Below, one piece after another: positions 12,512 to 20,859 of a DNA stretch of 34,690 nt. The translations under genes and the position numbers were made by a program. This DNA comes from Lachnospiraceae bacterium (lineage in GTDB: Bacteria > Bacillota > Clostridia > Lachnospirales > Lachnospiraceae), in contig JAFSIS010000045.1 of assembly GCA_017439665.1 (NCBI GenBank), forward strand, positions 1-34,690, read 5' to 3'. Position 1 is the stretch's first letter. The number at the start of each line of letters is the position of its first letter. Below the pieces are notes generated by a model. The model worked only from the letters and a program-made list of their open reading frames with translations. It was not told the DNA's origin and made no database searches.

Positions 12512-12517
12512 GAGAAT

Positions 12518-12546
12518 AATATACACCGCCAAAAAAGAAAAATCAA
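12518..12546 (-). promoter_or_regulatory. Promoter of argG
   Basis: On the minus strand, TTGATT (12541-12546), a 17-bp spacer, then TATATT (12518-12523). Transcription would start near 12511. Confidence 0.65.
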
Positions 12547-12568
12547 GTGCAATTTTATGCATTAAAAA

Positions 12569-12582
12569 TGAATAAAAATTAA
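12569..12582. promoter_or_regulatory. ArgR/AhrC-like box between argG and argC promoters
   Basis: TGAATAAAAATTAA matches the ARG-box pattern TGAAT-WWWW-ATTCA with one mismatch. It lies 22 bp upstream of the argG -35, placed to affect argG. No argR gene is in the window. Confidence 0.5.
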
Positions 12583-12653
12583 TTATAATCGCAATGAAAA
12601 TATATAAAAGTGCATAAAATATAGGAATATCAAATAAATATCCAAAATAAGAC

Positions 12654-12683
12654 TTGCATAATAAATACATAAAGATGTATAAT
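12654..12683 (+). promoter_or_regulatory. Promoter P1 of the arg operon
   Basis: TTGCAT (12654-12659), an 18-bp spacer, then a perfect TATAAT (12678-12683). Start near 12690 gives a leader of about 230 nt before argC. Confidence 0.65.
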
Positions 12684-12689
12684 CATACA
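12676..12689. promoter_or_regulatory. ArgR/AhrC-like box over the argC -10
   Basis: TGTAT-AATC-ATACA is a perfect 5-bp inverted repeat with a 4-bp centre, the same geometry as an ARG box. It covers the TATAAT of the arg operon promoter, an ideal place for repression by arginine-loaded ArgR. Confidence 0.5.
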
Positions 12690-12770
12690 ACTGAATGAGA
12701 AATGGAAACTGCTTTTTCCATATTAATAGGTAAGAAAATTCCGGCAGGGCTACAACTTTGAGAAAAATGG

Positions 12771-12779
12771 TGTTATACT
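12771..12779 (+). promoter_or_regulatory. Possible second arg promoter (extended -10)
   Basis: TGTTATACT at 12771-12779 is an extended -10 with no clear -35. A transcript from it would begin at about 12786, almost exactly at the ATG of the Arg-rich small frame. Confidence 0.35.
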
Positions 12780-12786
12780 GTAGCAG

Positions 12787-12822
12787 ATGCGAAGGAGAAG
12801 AAATACCTGCAGCGATAAATGA
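12787..12822 (+). CDS. Candidate arginine-rich leader peptide (MRRRRNTCSDK)
   Basis: ATG 12787 opens an 11-codon frame with four arginine codons in a row (CGA AGG AGA AGA) and TGA at 12820-12822, inside the argC leader 98 nt before the argC start. Runs of the end-product amino acid are the hallmark of attenuation or translational-coupling leader peptides. Against it: no Shine-Dalgarno precedes it, the run arises from purine-rich sequence that itself resembles AAGGAG, and no U-run terminator follows. Leaderless translation from the promoter at 12771 is conceivable. Confidence 0.3.
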   Translation: MRRRRNTCSDK

Positions 12823-12887
12823 AAAGATGAAAAAGAAGAGATGAAGCAGAGGAATTTTCCAGATACATAAAGTCTTTGTAATGAATG

Positions 12888-12907
12888 GGCTGCTTTGGGC
12901 AGCAGAA
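12888..12907 (+). promoter_or_regulatory. Hairpin before the argC ribosome-binding site, shared with argG
   Basis: GCTGC and GCAGC pair around TTTGG and are followed by AGAAGGGGAGG and the ATG of argC. The block is nearly identical to the one before argG. argJ has a loosely similar GGCAG/CTGCC hairpin before its ribosome-binding site (about 14616-14632). Confidence 0.6.
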
Positions 12908-12919
12908 GGGGAGGAAGGA

Positions 12920-13975
12920 ATGATCAAGGCAGGAATCGTAGGAGCAACAGGCTATGCAGGAGGAGAGCTGGTAAGGCTTCTTCTGGCACACCCACAGGTG
13001 AAAATCGTCTGGTATGGCTCTAAAAGCTATATTGAAAAGCCCTATGCAGAGGTTTATCAGAATATGTTTAAGCTGGTCCCGGATATTTGCAGGGACGATA
13101 ATTTAAAGGAGATGGCCGGACAGGTGGATGTGATTTTTACGGCTACCCCCCAGGGCTTTCTGGCCTCCTTACTGGATGAGGAGCTTTTGCATAAGGTAAA
13201 GATCGTGGATTTAAGTGCGGATTTCAGGATCAAGGATGTGGCCACCTATGAAAAATGGTACGGTATTAAGCATAAGGCGGCACAGTTTCTGGAGGAAGCG
13301 GTATACGGACTTCCTGAAGTGAATCGGGAAAAAGTAAAGCAGGCCAGACTGATTGCTAATCCCGGCTGTTACCCTACCTGTTCCTTTTTATCCATCTATC
13401 CTCTGGCAAAAGCGGGGATGATCGATCTGTCCACCCTGATCATCGATGCCAAAAGCGGTACCAGCGGTGCAGGAAGAGGAGCCAAGGTAAACAATCTTTA
13501 CTGTGAAGTGAATGAAAATATCAAGGCCTATGGTGTGGCTTCCCACCGTCATACGCCGGAAATTGAAGAACAGCTGGGCTATGCGGCAGCAGAAAAGGTG
13601 ATCCTCAATTTTACCCCTCATCTGGTGCCTATGAACAGAGGAATTCTGATCACAGCCTATGCTTCTTTAAAAAAGAAGGCAGACGGAAGCCTTCCGGCTT
13701 TGGCCGAGATCAGGCAGATTTACGAGACCTGTTATGAGCAGGAGTATTTTGTCCGTTTTCTGCCTGAAGGCAGCTGCCCACAGACCAGGTGGGTGGAAGG
13801 CAGCAATTTTGTGGATGTGAATGTGCAGGTGGATGGGAGGACCGGCAGAGTCATCATGATGGGAGCCATGGATAACCTGGTAAAGGGAGCTGCCGGCCAG
13901 GCGGTACAGAACATGAACCTGATGTTCGATCTGGAAGAGACCATGGGACTGAAGCTGGTGCCCATGTTCCCTTAA
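12920..13975 (+). CDS. argC: N-acetyl-gamma-glutamyl-phosphate reductase
   Basis: ATG 12920 follows GGGGAGGAAGG. An in-frame ATG at 12881 would put the regulatory hairpin in the protein and is rejected. The 351-residue enzyme reduces N-acetylglutamyl phosphate to the semialdehyde with NADPH, the third step of the acetylated arginine route. Visible signatures are the Rossmann GATGYAGGEL (residues 8-17) and the catalytic C150 in LIANPGCYPT. KSGTSGAGRGAK and the HRHTPEIEEQLG segment are also typical. Length is normal (about 345). It is the first gene of the operon, with ArgR-like control upstream. A 38-bp tandem repeat begins inside its last codons. Confidence 0.97.
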   Translation: MIKAGIVGATGYAGGELVRLLLAHPQVKIVWYGSKSYIEKPYAEVYQNMFKLVPDICRDDNLKEMAGQVDVIFTATPQGFLASLLDEELLHKVKIVDLSADFRIKDVATYEKWYGIKHKAAQFLEEAVYGLPEVNREKVKQARLIANPGCYPTCSFLSIYPLAKAGMIDLSTLIIDAKSGTSGAGRGAKVNNLYCEVNENIKAYGVASHRHTPEIEEQLGYAAAEKVILNFTPHLVPMNRGILITAYASLKKKADGSLPALAEIRQIYETCYEQEYFVRFLPEGSCPQTRWVEGSNFVDVNVQVDGRTGRVIMMGAMDNLVKGAAGQAVQNMNLMFDLEETMGLKLVPMFP

Positions 13976-14075
13976 AGGGAGAAGCTGGCTTGGAGGAAAC
14001 CATGTTCCCCTAAAGGAAGAATCCGGCTTGGAGGAAACCATATTTCTTAGATGGGAGATTCCGGCCCGGGAGGAG
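13962..14075 (+). repeat. Three tandem 38-bp repeats across the argC stop codon
   Basis: Units at 13962-13999, 14000-14037 and 14038-14075 each begin CCAT and contain GGCTTGGAGGAAA or a derivative. The first two are nearly identical and the third is degenerate. The first unit includes the argC stop, so the array probably arose by duplication of the gene's 3' end. Each GGAGGAAACCATG resembles a ribosome-binding site plus ATG. Confidence 0.75.
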
Positions 14076-14119
14076 CTTTCAGAAGGATGTCAGCCCGGAC
14101 AGCAGGAGGAGAGGTTAGT

Positions 14120-14569
14120 GTGATCGAGATTAGAAGAATGACCATAGAGGATTACGATCAGGTGTATCTGCTCTGGAAAAAGATCAAGGGCTTTGCCATC
14201 CGCAGCCTGGATGATTCCAGAGAGGGTGTGGAGCGGTTTCTTGTGCGTAATCCGGACACCAGTGTGGTGGCGGTGGAAGAAGAGAAGATCGTGGGAGCCA
14301 TACTTTGTGGCCATGACGGACGAAGAGGCTGTTTTTACCATGTCTGTGTGGATCCGGAATATCGGATGCAGGGAGTCGGCACACAGATGGTGGTGTTTGC
14401 CATGAATGCCTTAAAAAAAGAAAAGATCAGTAAGGTTTCCCTGATCGCCTTTACCGCCAATGACATCGGAAATGCCTTCTGGCGAAGGATCGGCTGGACC
14501 CAGAGAGAGGATCTGAACTATTACGATTTTGTATTGAATCGGGACAATATTGAGGCTTTTAACCAATAG
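14120..14569 (+). CDS. GNAT-family N-acetyltransferase within the arg operon
   Basis: GTG 14120 is chosen because GGAGGAGAGG lies just before it and the domain starts at once (VIEIRRMTIEDYDQVYLLW). It gives 149 residues. The acetyl-CoA binding loop is in VDPEYRMQGVGTQMV (R/QxxGxG). A hydrophobic core and the C-terminal NAFWRRIGW are typical of GNAT enzymes. Its place between argC and argJ suggests a part in arginine synthesis, for example as a short-form N-acetylglutamate synthase feeding the pathway, as known for some actinobacteria. This is inference; the sequence does not reveal the substrate, and ArgJ can usually make acetylglutamate itself. Confidence 0.82.
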   Translation: MIEIRRMTIEDYDQVYLLWKKIKGFAIRSLDDSREGVERFLVRNPDTSVVAVEEEKIVGAILCGHDGRRGCFYHVCVDPEYRMQGVGTQMVVFAMNALKKEKISKVSLIAFTANDIGNAFWRRIGWTQREDLNYYDFVLNRDNIEAFNQ

Positions 14570-14645
14570 CCGGGCCTTTTGACGAAGGAAACCAAAAAGA
14601 AGCAAAACAGCAGCAGGCAGGGTTGCTGCCAAAAGGAGAAGAAGG

Positions 14646-15872
14646 ATGATCAAGGAAATACAAGGTGGTGTAACGGCACCCAAAGGCTTTCAGGCAGCAG
14701 CTGTGGAAGCCGGGATCAAATATCAAAACAGAATGGATATGGCAATGGTATACAGCGACAGTCCCTGTCGCACGGCAGGAACCTTTACCACCAATGTGGT
14801 GAAGGCGGCCTGCGTGCTTTGGGACAAACAGATGGTGGAGGAATCGGATTATTGTCAGGCGGTAGTGATCAACTCCGGAATAGCCAATGCCTGTACGGGA
14901 GAACAGGGCTTTTCCTACTGCCGTCAGACTGCCGAAACCATGGCAGAAGCCTTACATATTCCCCAAAATGCCTGCCTGGTGGCTTCTACGGGGGTGATCG
15001 GCATGCAGCTTCCCATCGAAAGGATCAAAGCAGGGGTTAAGGCCCTTGCAGCAGAGCTTTCGGAAACTGAAGAGGCCGGCACCAAAGCAGCCCGGGCCAT
15101 TATGACTACAGATACCCGGCATAAGGAGGTGGCAGTCACCTTTATGGCAGGGGGGAAGGAAGTGACTCTGGGCGGTATGTGTAAGGGTTCGGGAATGATC
15201 CATCCCAACATGTGCACCATGTTAGCCTTTGTGACTACGGATCTGGCCATTTCCAGACAGCTGCTTCAGGAGGCCTTAAGAGAAAATGTGCAGGATACCT
15301 TCAATATGGTTTCTGTGGATGGAGATACCTCTACCAACGATACCCTTCTGCTTTTGGCTAACGGTCAGGCAAAAAATCCGGAAATTACAGAAAAAAATGA
15401 GGATTATGAAGCCTTCAGAGAGGCACTGCTCTATGTCAATACCCATCTGGCAAAGCTGATGGCGGGAGACGGAGAAGGGGCTACGGCACTGGTGGAGACC
15501 CATGTGTACCATGCGGCCACAAAAGAGGAGGCAAGGATCCTGGCTAAATCGGTGATCTGTTCCAGTCTTACCAAAGCGGCTATTTTTGGCCATGATGCCA
15601 ACTGGGGAAGGATCCTTTGTGCACTGGGCTATTCCGGGGCCAAATTTGATCTGGAAAAGATTGAGCTGTTTTTTGCGGCTGGGGAGAAAAAGATCCGGAT
15701 TTTTAAAGACGGAGTAGCCACCGATTACAGCGAAGAGGAGGCCAGTGAGATTTTATCCCAGCCGGAGGTACAGATTCTGGTGGATATGAAAATGGGAGAC
15801 AGTGAGGCCAGAGCCTGGGGCTGTGACCTGACCTATGATTATGTAAAGATCAATGCGGATTACCGCTCTTAA
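14646..15872 (+). CDS. argJ: Glutamate N-acetyltransferase / ornithine acetyltransferase
   Basis: The 408-residue product starts at ATG 14646 after AAAAGGAGAAG. It transfers acetyl from N-acetylornithine to glutamate; in many bacteria it also makes acetylglutamate from acetyl-CoA. The self-cleavage site that yields alpha and beta chains is [15 protein letters not shown], with nucleophile T191. The residue before it is Cys where Ala is commonest. [12 protein letters not shown] and the late [17 protein letters not shown] are family blocks. Length is normal. The family acts in the cytosol as a heterotetramer. Confidence 0.96.
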   Translation: MIKEIQGGVTAPKGFQAAAVEAGIKYQNRMDMAMVYSDSPCRTAGTFTTNVVKAACVLWDKQMVEESDYCQAVVINSGIANACTGEQGFSYCRQTAETMAEALHIPQNACLVASTGVIGMQLPIERIKAGVKALAAELSETEEAGTKAARAIMTTDTRHKEVAVTFMAGGKEVTLGGMCKGSGMIHPNMCTMLAFVTTDLAISRQLLQEALRENVQDTFNMVSVDGDTSTNDTLLLLANGQAKNPEITEKNEDYEAFREALLYVNTHLAKLMAGDGEGATALVETHVYHAATKEEARILAKSVICSSLTKAAIFGHDANWGRILCALGYSGAKFDLEKIELFFAAGEKKIRIFKDGVATDYSEEEASEILSQPEVQILVDMKMGDSEARAWGCDLTYDYVKINADYRS

Positions 15873-15883
15873 GGGGGAGTGAA

Positions 15884-16768
15884 ATGATGGAAGCAGGAAT
15901 GCAGGAAGTGTTGAAAAAGGCAGAGGTGCTGATCGAAGCTCTGCCCTATATCCAGAAGTTTAACCGGAAGATCATTGTGGTAAAATACGGCGGTTCAGCC
16001 ATGAGTAATGAAGAGCTTCAAAAGAACGTGATCAAAGACGTTACCCTGTTGAAGCTGGTGGGCTTTAAACCGATTATCGTTCACGGCGGAGGTAAGGAAA
16101 TCAGCCGCTGGGTGGAAAAAACCGGTAAGGAGGCCCGTTTTGTGAACGGACTTCGGGTGACCGATGAGGAAACCATGGAAATCGCAGAGATGGTTTTAGG
16201 GAAGGTGAGCAAGCGCCTGGTGACCATGGTGGGTGAGCTGGGGGTAAAAGCCATCAGCATAAGCGGTAAGGATGGCGGCCTTTTAAAGGTAGATAAGAAG
16301 TATTCCCAGGGAGAGGATATCGGCTTCGTGGGAGATGTCAAGGAGGTTACGCCCAAGATCCTCTTTGATCTTCTGGAAAAGGATTATCTGCCTATCGTAT
16401 CTCCTGTGGGTCTGGGAGATGATTTTTCCACCTATAACATTAATGCAGACGATGCAGCCTGTGCCATTGCCAAGGCAGTAGGAGCAGATAAGCTGGTATT
16501 TCTGACGGATATTGAGGGGCTGTATAAGGATATCAATGACAAAAACTCCTTTATTTCACGGATCAATGCTTCCGGTGCAGAGAAGCTGATCCAGGATGGA
16601 TTTATCGGCGGCGGCATGCTGCCTAAGCTGAACAACTGTACCACGGCCATCCGTGAGGGTGTAAACCGGGTACATATTCTGGATGGAAGGATTCCCCACT
16701 GCCTGCTCTTGGAAATCTTCACCAACGAAGGTGTGGGAACGGCCATCATCCGGGATGAGGATCAATAA
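15884..16768 (+). CDS. argB: Acetylglutamate kinase
   Basis: The 294-residue enzyme phosphorylates N-acetylglutamate with ATP, the usual feedback-controlled step. It belongs to the amino-acid-kinase fold: [11 protein letters not shown] at the phosphate loop, [29 protein letters not shown], and the late [31 protein letters not shown]. An N-terminal extra helix ([21 protein letters not shown]) is the feature of arginine-inhibited, hexameric argB enzymes, so arginine feedback is likely. The start is ATG 15884 or 15887, 11 nt after argJ. Confidence 0.96.
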   Translation: MMEAGMQEVLKKAEVLIEALPYIQKFNRKIIVVKYGGSAMSNEELQKNVIKDVTLLKLVGFKPIIVHGGGKEISRWVEKTGKEARFVNGLRVTDEETMEIAEMVLGKVSKRLVTMVGELGVKAISISGKDGGLLKVDKKYSQGEDIGFVGDVKEVTPKILFDLLEKDYLPIVSPVGLGDDFSTYNINADDAACAIAKAVGADKLVFLTDIEGLYKDINDKNSFISRINASGAEKLIQDGFIGGGMLPKLNNCTTAIREGVNRVHILDGRIPHCLLLEIFTNEGVGTAIIRDEDQ

Positions 16769-16784
16769 TGAGGAGGCAGATACA

Positions 16785-17987
16785 GTGAATACGATGCAAA
16801 CCTATATCGAGGAGGCGGAAGCCGCACTTTTACATACCTATAACCGTTATCAGATCGTTCTGGATAAAGGGGAAGGCGTATATTTATACGATATCGAAGG
16901 AAAAAAGTATCTGGATTTTTGTTCCGGTATCGGCGTCTTTGCCCTGGGCTATGGAAATCAGGATTATAACCAGGCTCTGAAGGAGCAGATCGATAAGGTC
17001 ATCCATACCTCCAATTATTACTACAATGTACCGGCTATCGAGGCGGCAAAAAAGCTGAAGAAGGTGTCCGGCATGGACAGGGTATTTTATACCAACAGCG
17101 GTGCAGAGGCTGTAGAGGGAGCCATTAAGGCAGCCAGAAAATATGCCTTTTTGAAGGATGGACAGACGGATCATGAGATCATTGCCATGGAGCATTCCTT
17201 CCATGGGCGGACCATGGGGGCCCTTTCCGTAACCGGTAATCCCAAATACAGGGAGGCCTTTGAACCCATGATCGGGAATATCCGCTTTGCCCTTCTGAAT
17301 GATTATGACAGTGTTGTCAGTCAGGTAAATGAAAAGACCTGCGCCATCATTTTGGAAACGGTTCAGGGAGAAGGGGGAGTGCATCCTGCCACTGAGGAGT
17401 TTTTACAAAAGATCAGAGCGCTTTGTGACGAAAAGAATATTCTGCTGATCCTGGATGAGATCCAGTGTGGTATGGGAAGATGCGGAACCATGTTTGCCTG
17501 GCAGCAATACGGCATCCGCCCGGATATCCTGACCACGGCCAAGGCTTTGGGCTGCGGCATACCGGTGGGAGCCTTTTTACTGACTGAAAAGGTGGCGCAG
17601 GCTTCTTTGGCAGCAGGAGACCACGGGACCACCTACGGGGGAAATCCGCTGGCAGGTGCTGCCATCAATAAAGTGCTTGATTTATTTGAGCAGAACCATA
17701 TAATTAAACATGTAGCCTCCGTCGGAGAAGAACTGGAGAAGGAACTGAACCGGCTGGCAGAAAAATATGACTGTATAAAAGCAAGAAGGGGCAAGGGGCT
17801 GATGCAGGGGCTGGAGCTTGACCGTCCTGTGGCAGGGATCATCAGCAGGGCACTTGAAAATGGACTGATCCTGATCAATGCAGGGCCAAATGTGATCCGT
17901 TTTCTGCCCCCTTTAATCATTACTTCAGAGCATATCCGCAGGATGCTGGATATTCTTGAGCCCTGTCTTAACGACTGCAGTGAATAA
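16785..17987 (+). CDS. argD: Acetylornithine aminotransferase
   Basis: GTG 16785 lies 8 nt after AGGAGG (16771-16776) and is preferred to an ATG three codons later. The frame is open further upstream, but only inside argB. The 400-residue enzyme is a class III PLP aminotransferase converting N-acetylglutamate semialdehyde to N-acetylornithine. Signatures include NSGAEAVEGAIKAARKY, HSFHGRTMGALS, LILDEIQCGMGR with the cofactor-contacting D224, and the Schiff-base lysine K253 in TAKALGCGIP. It follows argB by 16 nt in the operon. argF/carAB and argH are not here. Confidence 0.96.
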   Translation: MNTMQTYIEEAEAALLHTYNRYQIVLDKGEGVYLYDIEGKKYLDFCSGIGVFALGYGNQDYNQALKEQIDKVIHTSNYYYNVPAIEAAKKLKKVSGMDRVFYTNSGAEAVEGAIKAARKYAFLKDGQTDHEIIAMEHSFHGRTMGALSVTGNPKYREAFEPMIGNIRFALLNDYDSVVSQVNEKTCAIILETVQGEGGVHPATEEFLQKIRALCDEKNILLILDEIQCGMGRCGTMFAWQQYGIRPDILTTAKALGCGIPVGAFLLTEKVAQASLAAGDHGTTYGGNPLAGAAINKVLDLFEQNHIIKHVASVGEELEKELNRLAEKYDCIKARRGKGLMQGLELDRPVAGIISRALENGLILINAGPNVIRFLPPLIITSEHIRRMLDILEPCLNDCSE

Positions 17988-18002
17988 GAAAGTGATAGGT
18001 AA

Positions 18003-19613
18003 ATGAGTTTAGGAAAAAGAATGATATCCGTCCTGGTGATCCTGGCTATGGCACTGGGTCTGTTCTATACGGGCAAGCTGGTAAAGGAGCAGGAAAAACA
18101 GGAGATTTTTGATTATACCCGAACCCTGCATATCTGGTATGCAGACGAAAATCTGACCGATTATCTGAGCAGTGTTGCCGTAAAATATAATGAAGAATAC
18201 GGGGTGCGTGTGATCCCTGTTTTGCAGACCGGTCTGGAGTTTTTGGAAAACATCAATAAGGCCTCTCTTACCCAGGAGGCGACACCGGATCTGTATATCG
18301 CCACCAATGACAATATGGAAAAGGCCTGGCTGGCAGGGCTTACGGCGCAGATCTCTGATCCGGATAATATCGTCAGCTCGAATTATTTTTCGGAAAGTGC
18401 CATTAATGCGGTCACTTACCAGGGAATGCTTCTGGGTTATCCCTTCTATTATGAAACCAGTGCTCTTTTGTATAACCGCACCTATTTTGAGAATCTGGCC
18501 AGGGAAGAGATTCAGGAGGAGTTGGAAGAGGCGGCTAAGGCAGAACAGGAGAAAGCCGCCCGGGAAGCAGCAGAAGAGATTGCAGCAGAGGAGGCTGGAG
18601 AGGAAGAAACCTCTGCAGAAACGACTGTGGAAGAGGGAAACACTTCAGAAGAGACTATGACAGAAGGCAACACTTCAGAAGAAGCTGCGGGAACGGAAGC
18701 GGCGGAAGTGATCAGTATTCCGGAGGAAGAGCTGATCGCCCGGGCAAGTGAGAGGGTGGCTTCCATGATTCCCGATACCTTTGATGAACTGCTGGAGTTT
18801 GCCGATAACTATGAGGCTCCGGAAAACGTAGAAGCGGTATTCAGATGGGATGTATCGGATATCTTCTTTAATTATTTTTTCATTGGTAATTATATTGATA
18901 TTGGCGGAGCCTGCGGAGACAACATTGATTCCATCAGCATGTATAATCTGGAGGCTATTCAGGCTATGAAGGCTTATCAGGATCTGGGGCAGTATTTTGC
19001 GATAGAAGCTGATGCAGTGGACTATGAGACGGTCATCCAGGATTTTATTGAGGGAAAGATCGTTATGACAACGGCTACCACGGACATCGTGAAAAAGCTG
19101 GAGGAAGCAAAAGCAGCAGGCGAATTTTCTTATGACTATGGAATTGCGCCCATTCCCGATCTGAATGAAGAAATGAAGACGAAGAACCTTTCCGTAACCA
19201 GTACGATCTATGTCAATGGTTATAGCCAGCTGAAGGAGGAAGCCAATGACTTTGCGACCTATCTGATCAGGGATCATGCAAAAGAGCTGTATGCCATGAC
19301 CGGAAAGGTGACGGCCAATAAGCAGATTCAGCAGGAAAATGAGAATGTTTCTGCTTTTATGGGAGAATATGAGGATTCCGTTCCCATGCCCAAAATGGTG
19401 ACCACCAGTAATCTCTGGGTGGATATGGAGATCGTTTTTGGCAAGATATGGGAAGGCTCTGAAGTGAGTACCGAGCTCATGCTGATGTCAGAACGGCTGA
19501 TGACCAAGGTTACCAGAGAGCCTTATTTTGAAGAGTATATTGAGATGCCGGAGGAATCCGAGGAGTATTATGAGTTTGTCGATGATGAGGGACAGGCTGT
19601 AGTAGAAGAGTAA
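18003..19613 (+). CDS. Membrane-anchored extracellular solute-binding-like protein with an acidic insertion
   Basis: The 536-residue product starts at ATG 18003, 15 nt after argD and with only a weak ribosome-binding site. An N-terminal hydrophobic helix (residues about 7-24) without a lipobox cysteine suggests a signal anchor. The rest follows the family 1 binding-protein plan: TLHIWYADENLTDYLSSVAVKYNEEYGVRVIPV, TPDLYIATNDNMEKAWLAGL, LLGYPFYYETSALLYNRTYFE, and the late YGIAPIPDL...TSTIYVNGYS. Residues about 170-250 are a Glu/Ala/Thr-rich low-complexity insertion with EGNTSEE repeated, just before TFDELLEFADNYE. No permease or ATPase gene is adjacent. It may be a sensor-like binding protein or an orphan receptor. 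A terminator follows. Confidence 0.75.
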   Translation: MSLGKRMISVLVILAMALGLFYTGKLVKEQEKQEIFDYTRTLHIWYADENLTDYLSSVAVKYNEEYGVRVIPVLQTGLEFLENINKASLTQEATPDLYIATNDNMEKAWLAGLTAQISDPDNIVSSNYFSESAINAVTYQGMLLGYPFYYETSALLYNRTYFENLAREEIQEELEEAAKAEQEKAAREAAEEIAAEEAGEEETSAETTVEEGNTSEETMTEGNTSEEAAGTEAAEVISIPEEELIARASERVASMIPDTFDELLEFADNYEAPENVEAVFRWDVSDIFFNYFFIGNYIDIGGACGDNIDSISMYNLEAIQAMKAYQDLGQYFAIEADAVDYETVIQDFIEGKIVMTTATTDIVKKLEEAKAAGEFSYDYGIAPIPDLNEEMKTKNLSVTSTIYVNGYSQLKEEANDFATYLIRDHAKELYAMTGKVTANKQIQQENENVSAFMGEYEDSVPMPKMVTTSNLWVDMEIVFGKIWEGSEVSTELMLMSERLMTKVTREPYFEEYIEMPEESEEYYEFVDDEGQAVVEE

Positions 19614-19621
19614 AGACAGTG

Positions 19622-19655
19622 AAAGGGGCTGTTGCATTCTGCAGCACCCCTTTTT
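19622..19655 (+). terminator. Terminator closing the arg operon
   Basis: AAAGGGGCTG...TGC pairs imperfectly with GCAGCACCCC and is followed by TTTTTT (to about 19656). It ends the transcript from argC to the solute-binding protein gene. Confidence 0.7.
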
Positions 19656-19680
19656 TGACAAGGTCAGGTAGGATACAAAA

Positions 19681-20859
19681 GTGAAGGGTAAAGGGAAAAA
19701 GGGACTTAAGTTCATACTGGCAGCCATTTTCTGTACACTGTGTTTTTTTGCCCTTAGAAGGGAAGAGGGGGTGGAGATTCCCCCACAGCCGCAGGATGAG
19801 CCGGTTCAGGTACAGCTTCGGGAGGCTGAAGAAGAGATTACAGTGGAGAAGGAAGAATCCATCCGCCTGCTGTATGAGGCCTATCAGGAGGAGTTCGCTT
19901 CTGTCAGGCGGACAGATGAGATCGGCCCCAGAGGCTTTGCAGTGATCGAAGAGCATATTTTTTCCCTGGAGATGAAGGCCTGGGGTGAGGTGACGGTGAT
20001 TCCTGCCTTTCATCGGGAATATAACCGGCTGGCATTGTTTTTTGCTGATCAGGAGGGAAAGATCGTCTACCGCATTGAGGATCTGGAGACCAACTTCCGC
20101 AATCAGGGAGAGCTTGAACAGTTTACTGATTCTGTTGCAGCCATTTCCTTCAGAGAGCTGAATGGAGACGGAGCTATGGATATTGTCCTGGTTACCGCCT
20201 TTGCCAATGAGACTGAAGGGTACGCAGGAAGCTCTCTCAAAGTGGGAGATGTACTGTTTCAGGATAAGGAGGGAAAAGGCTTTTATCGGGATTATCGTAT
20301 CACCGATAAGGTAAATCGTTTTGGGATGAATAAAAGTGCGGATCTGATTGCTGCCTTTGTGGGAGAAGGATATTCTACGGAGTTTATGTATACTGCCACC
20401 ACTTTGGATGAGCTATTGGAAAACGGGCTGGTCATCATTACGGAGCAGTCCTATCCCAGAAATTTTGAAAAGCTGGGACGTCTCCAGGTAATTCCGGGGA
20501 CCTATGCCATGGCAGATTACGAATTTCTCATGATCTACCTGGTGAATGAAGAGGGATACATCATATCCAGTCTTGAACCTATGGAGAATTATGACAATCT
20601 TTATGCCTTAAGAGGAATTTCCTGTCAGGATATTGATGGAGACGGACTGAGGGATATTGTGGTCCGGGGAAGATACAGCTACGAAGGAGAAGGCCATCAG
20701 CTGGTGGTAGAAGCCGATTATTCTGTGTATTACCAGAGGACAGGAGGCTTCGTACAGGATGCAGAGATCAAGAAAAGCTACCGGTGCAGCGAAGAAGAGA
20801 CGATGGATGAGGTGGTAGCGGCATGCCGGGCTTATTGGGGGTGGAAACAGGAAGAATGA
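19681..20859 (+). CDS. Secreted or membrane-anchored FG-GAP/VCBS-like protein
   Basis: GTG 19681 is preceded by AGGTAGGA; the product is 392 residues. A basic start and one hydrophobic helix (residues about 9-25) indicate export or anchoring. The body has two calcium-loop motifs of FG-GAP/VCBS repeats, LNGDGAMDIVLV (near 160) and DIDGDGLRDIVVRG (near 320), as in extracellular beta-propeller proteins. No catalytic motif is recognised. Its stop overlaps the start of the response regulator (ATGA), so the gene belongs to the two-component operon. I infer a sensory or accessory role on the outer face of the membrane. Confidence 0.7.
   Translation: MKGKGKKGLKFILAAIFCTLCFFALRREEGVEIPPQPQDEPVQVQLREAEEEITVEKEESIRLLYEAYQEEFASVRRTDEIGPRGFAVIEEHIFSLEMKAWGEVTVIPAFHREYNRLALFFADQEGKIVYRIEDLETNFRNQGELEQFTDSVAAISFRELNGDGAMDIVLVTAFANETEGYAGSSLKVGDVLFQDKEGKGFYRDYRITDKVNRFGMNKSADLIAAFVGEGYSTEFMYTATTLDELLENGLVIITEQSYPRNFEKLGRLQVIPGTYAMADYEFLMIYLVNEEGYIISSLEPMENYDNLYALRGISCQDIDGDGLRDIVVRGRYSYEGEGHQLVVEADYSVYYQRTGGFVQDAEIKKSYRCSEEETMDEVVAACRAYWGWKQEE

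Noticed and set aside
12881..12919. Upstream ATG start for argC
   Set aside because: It would encode the regulatory hairpin and ribosome-binding site; the family N-terminus begins at 12920.
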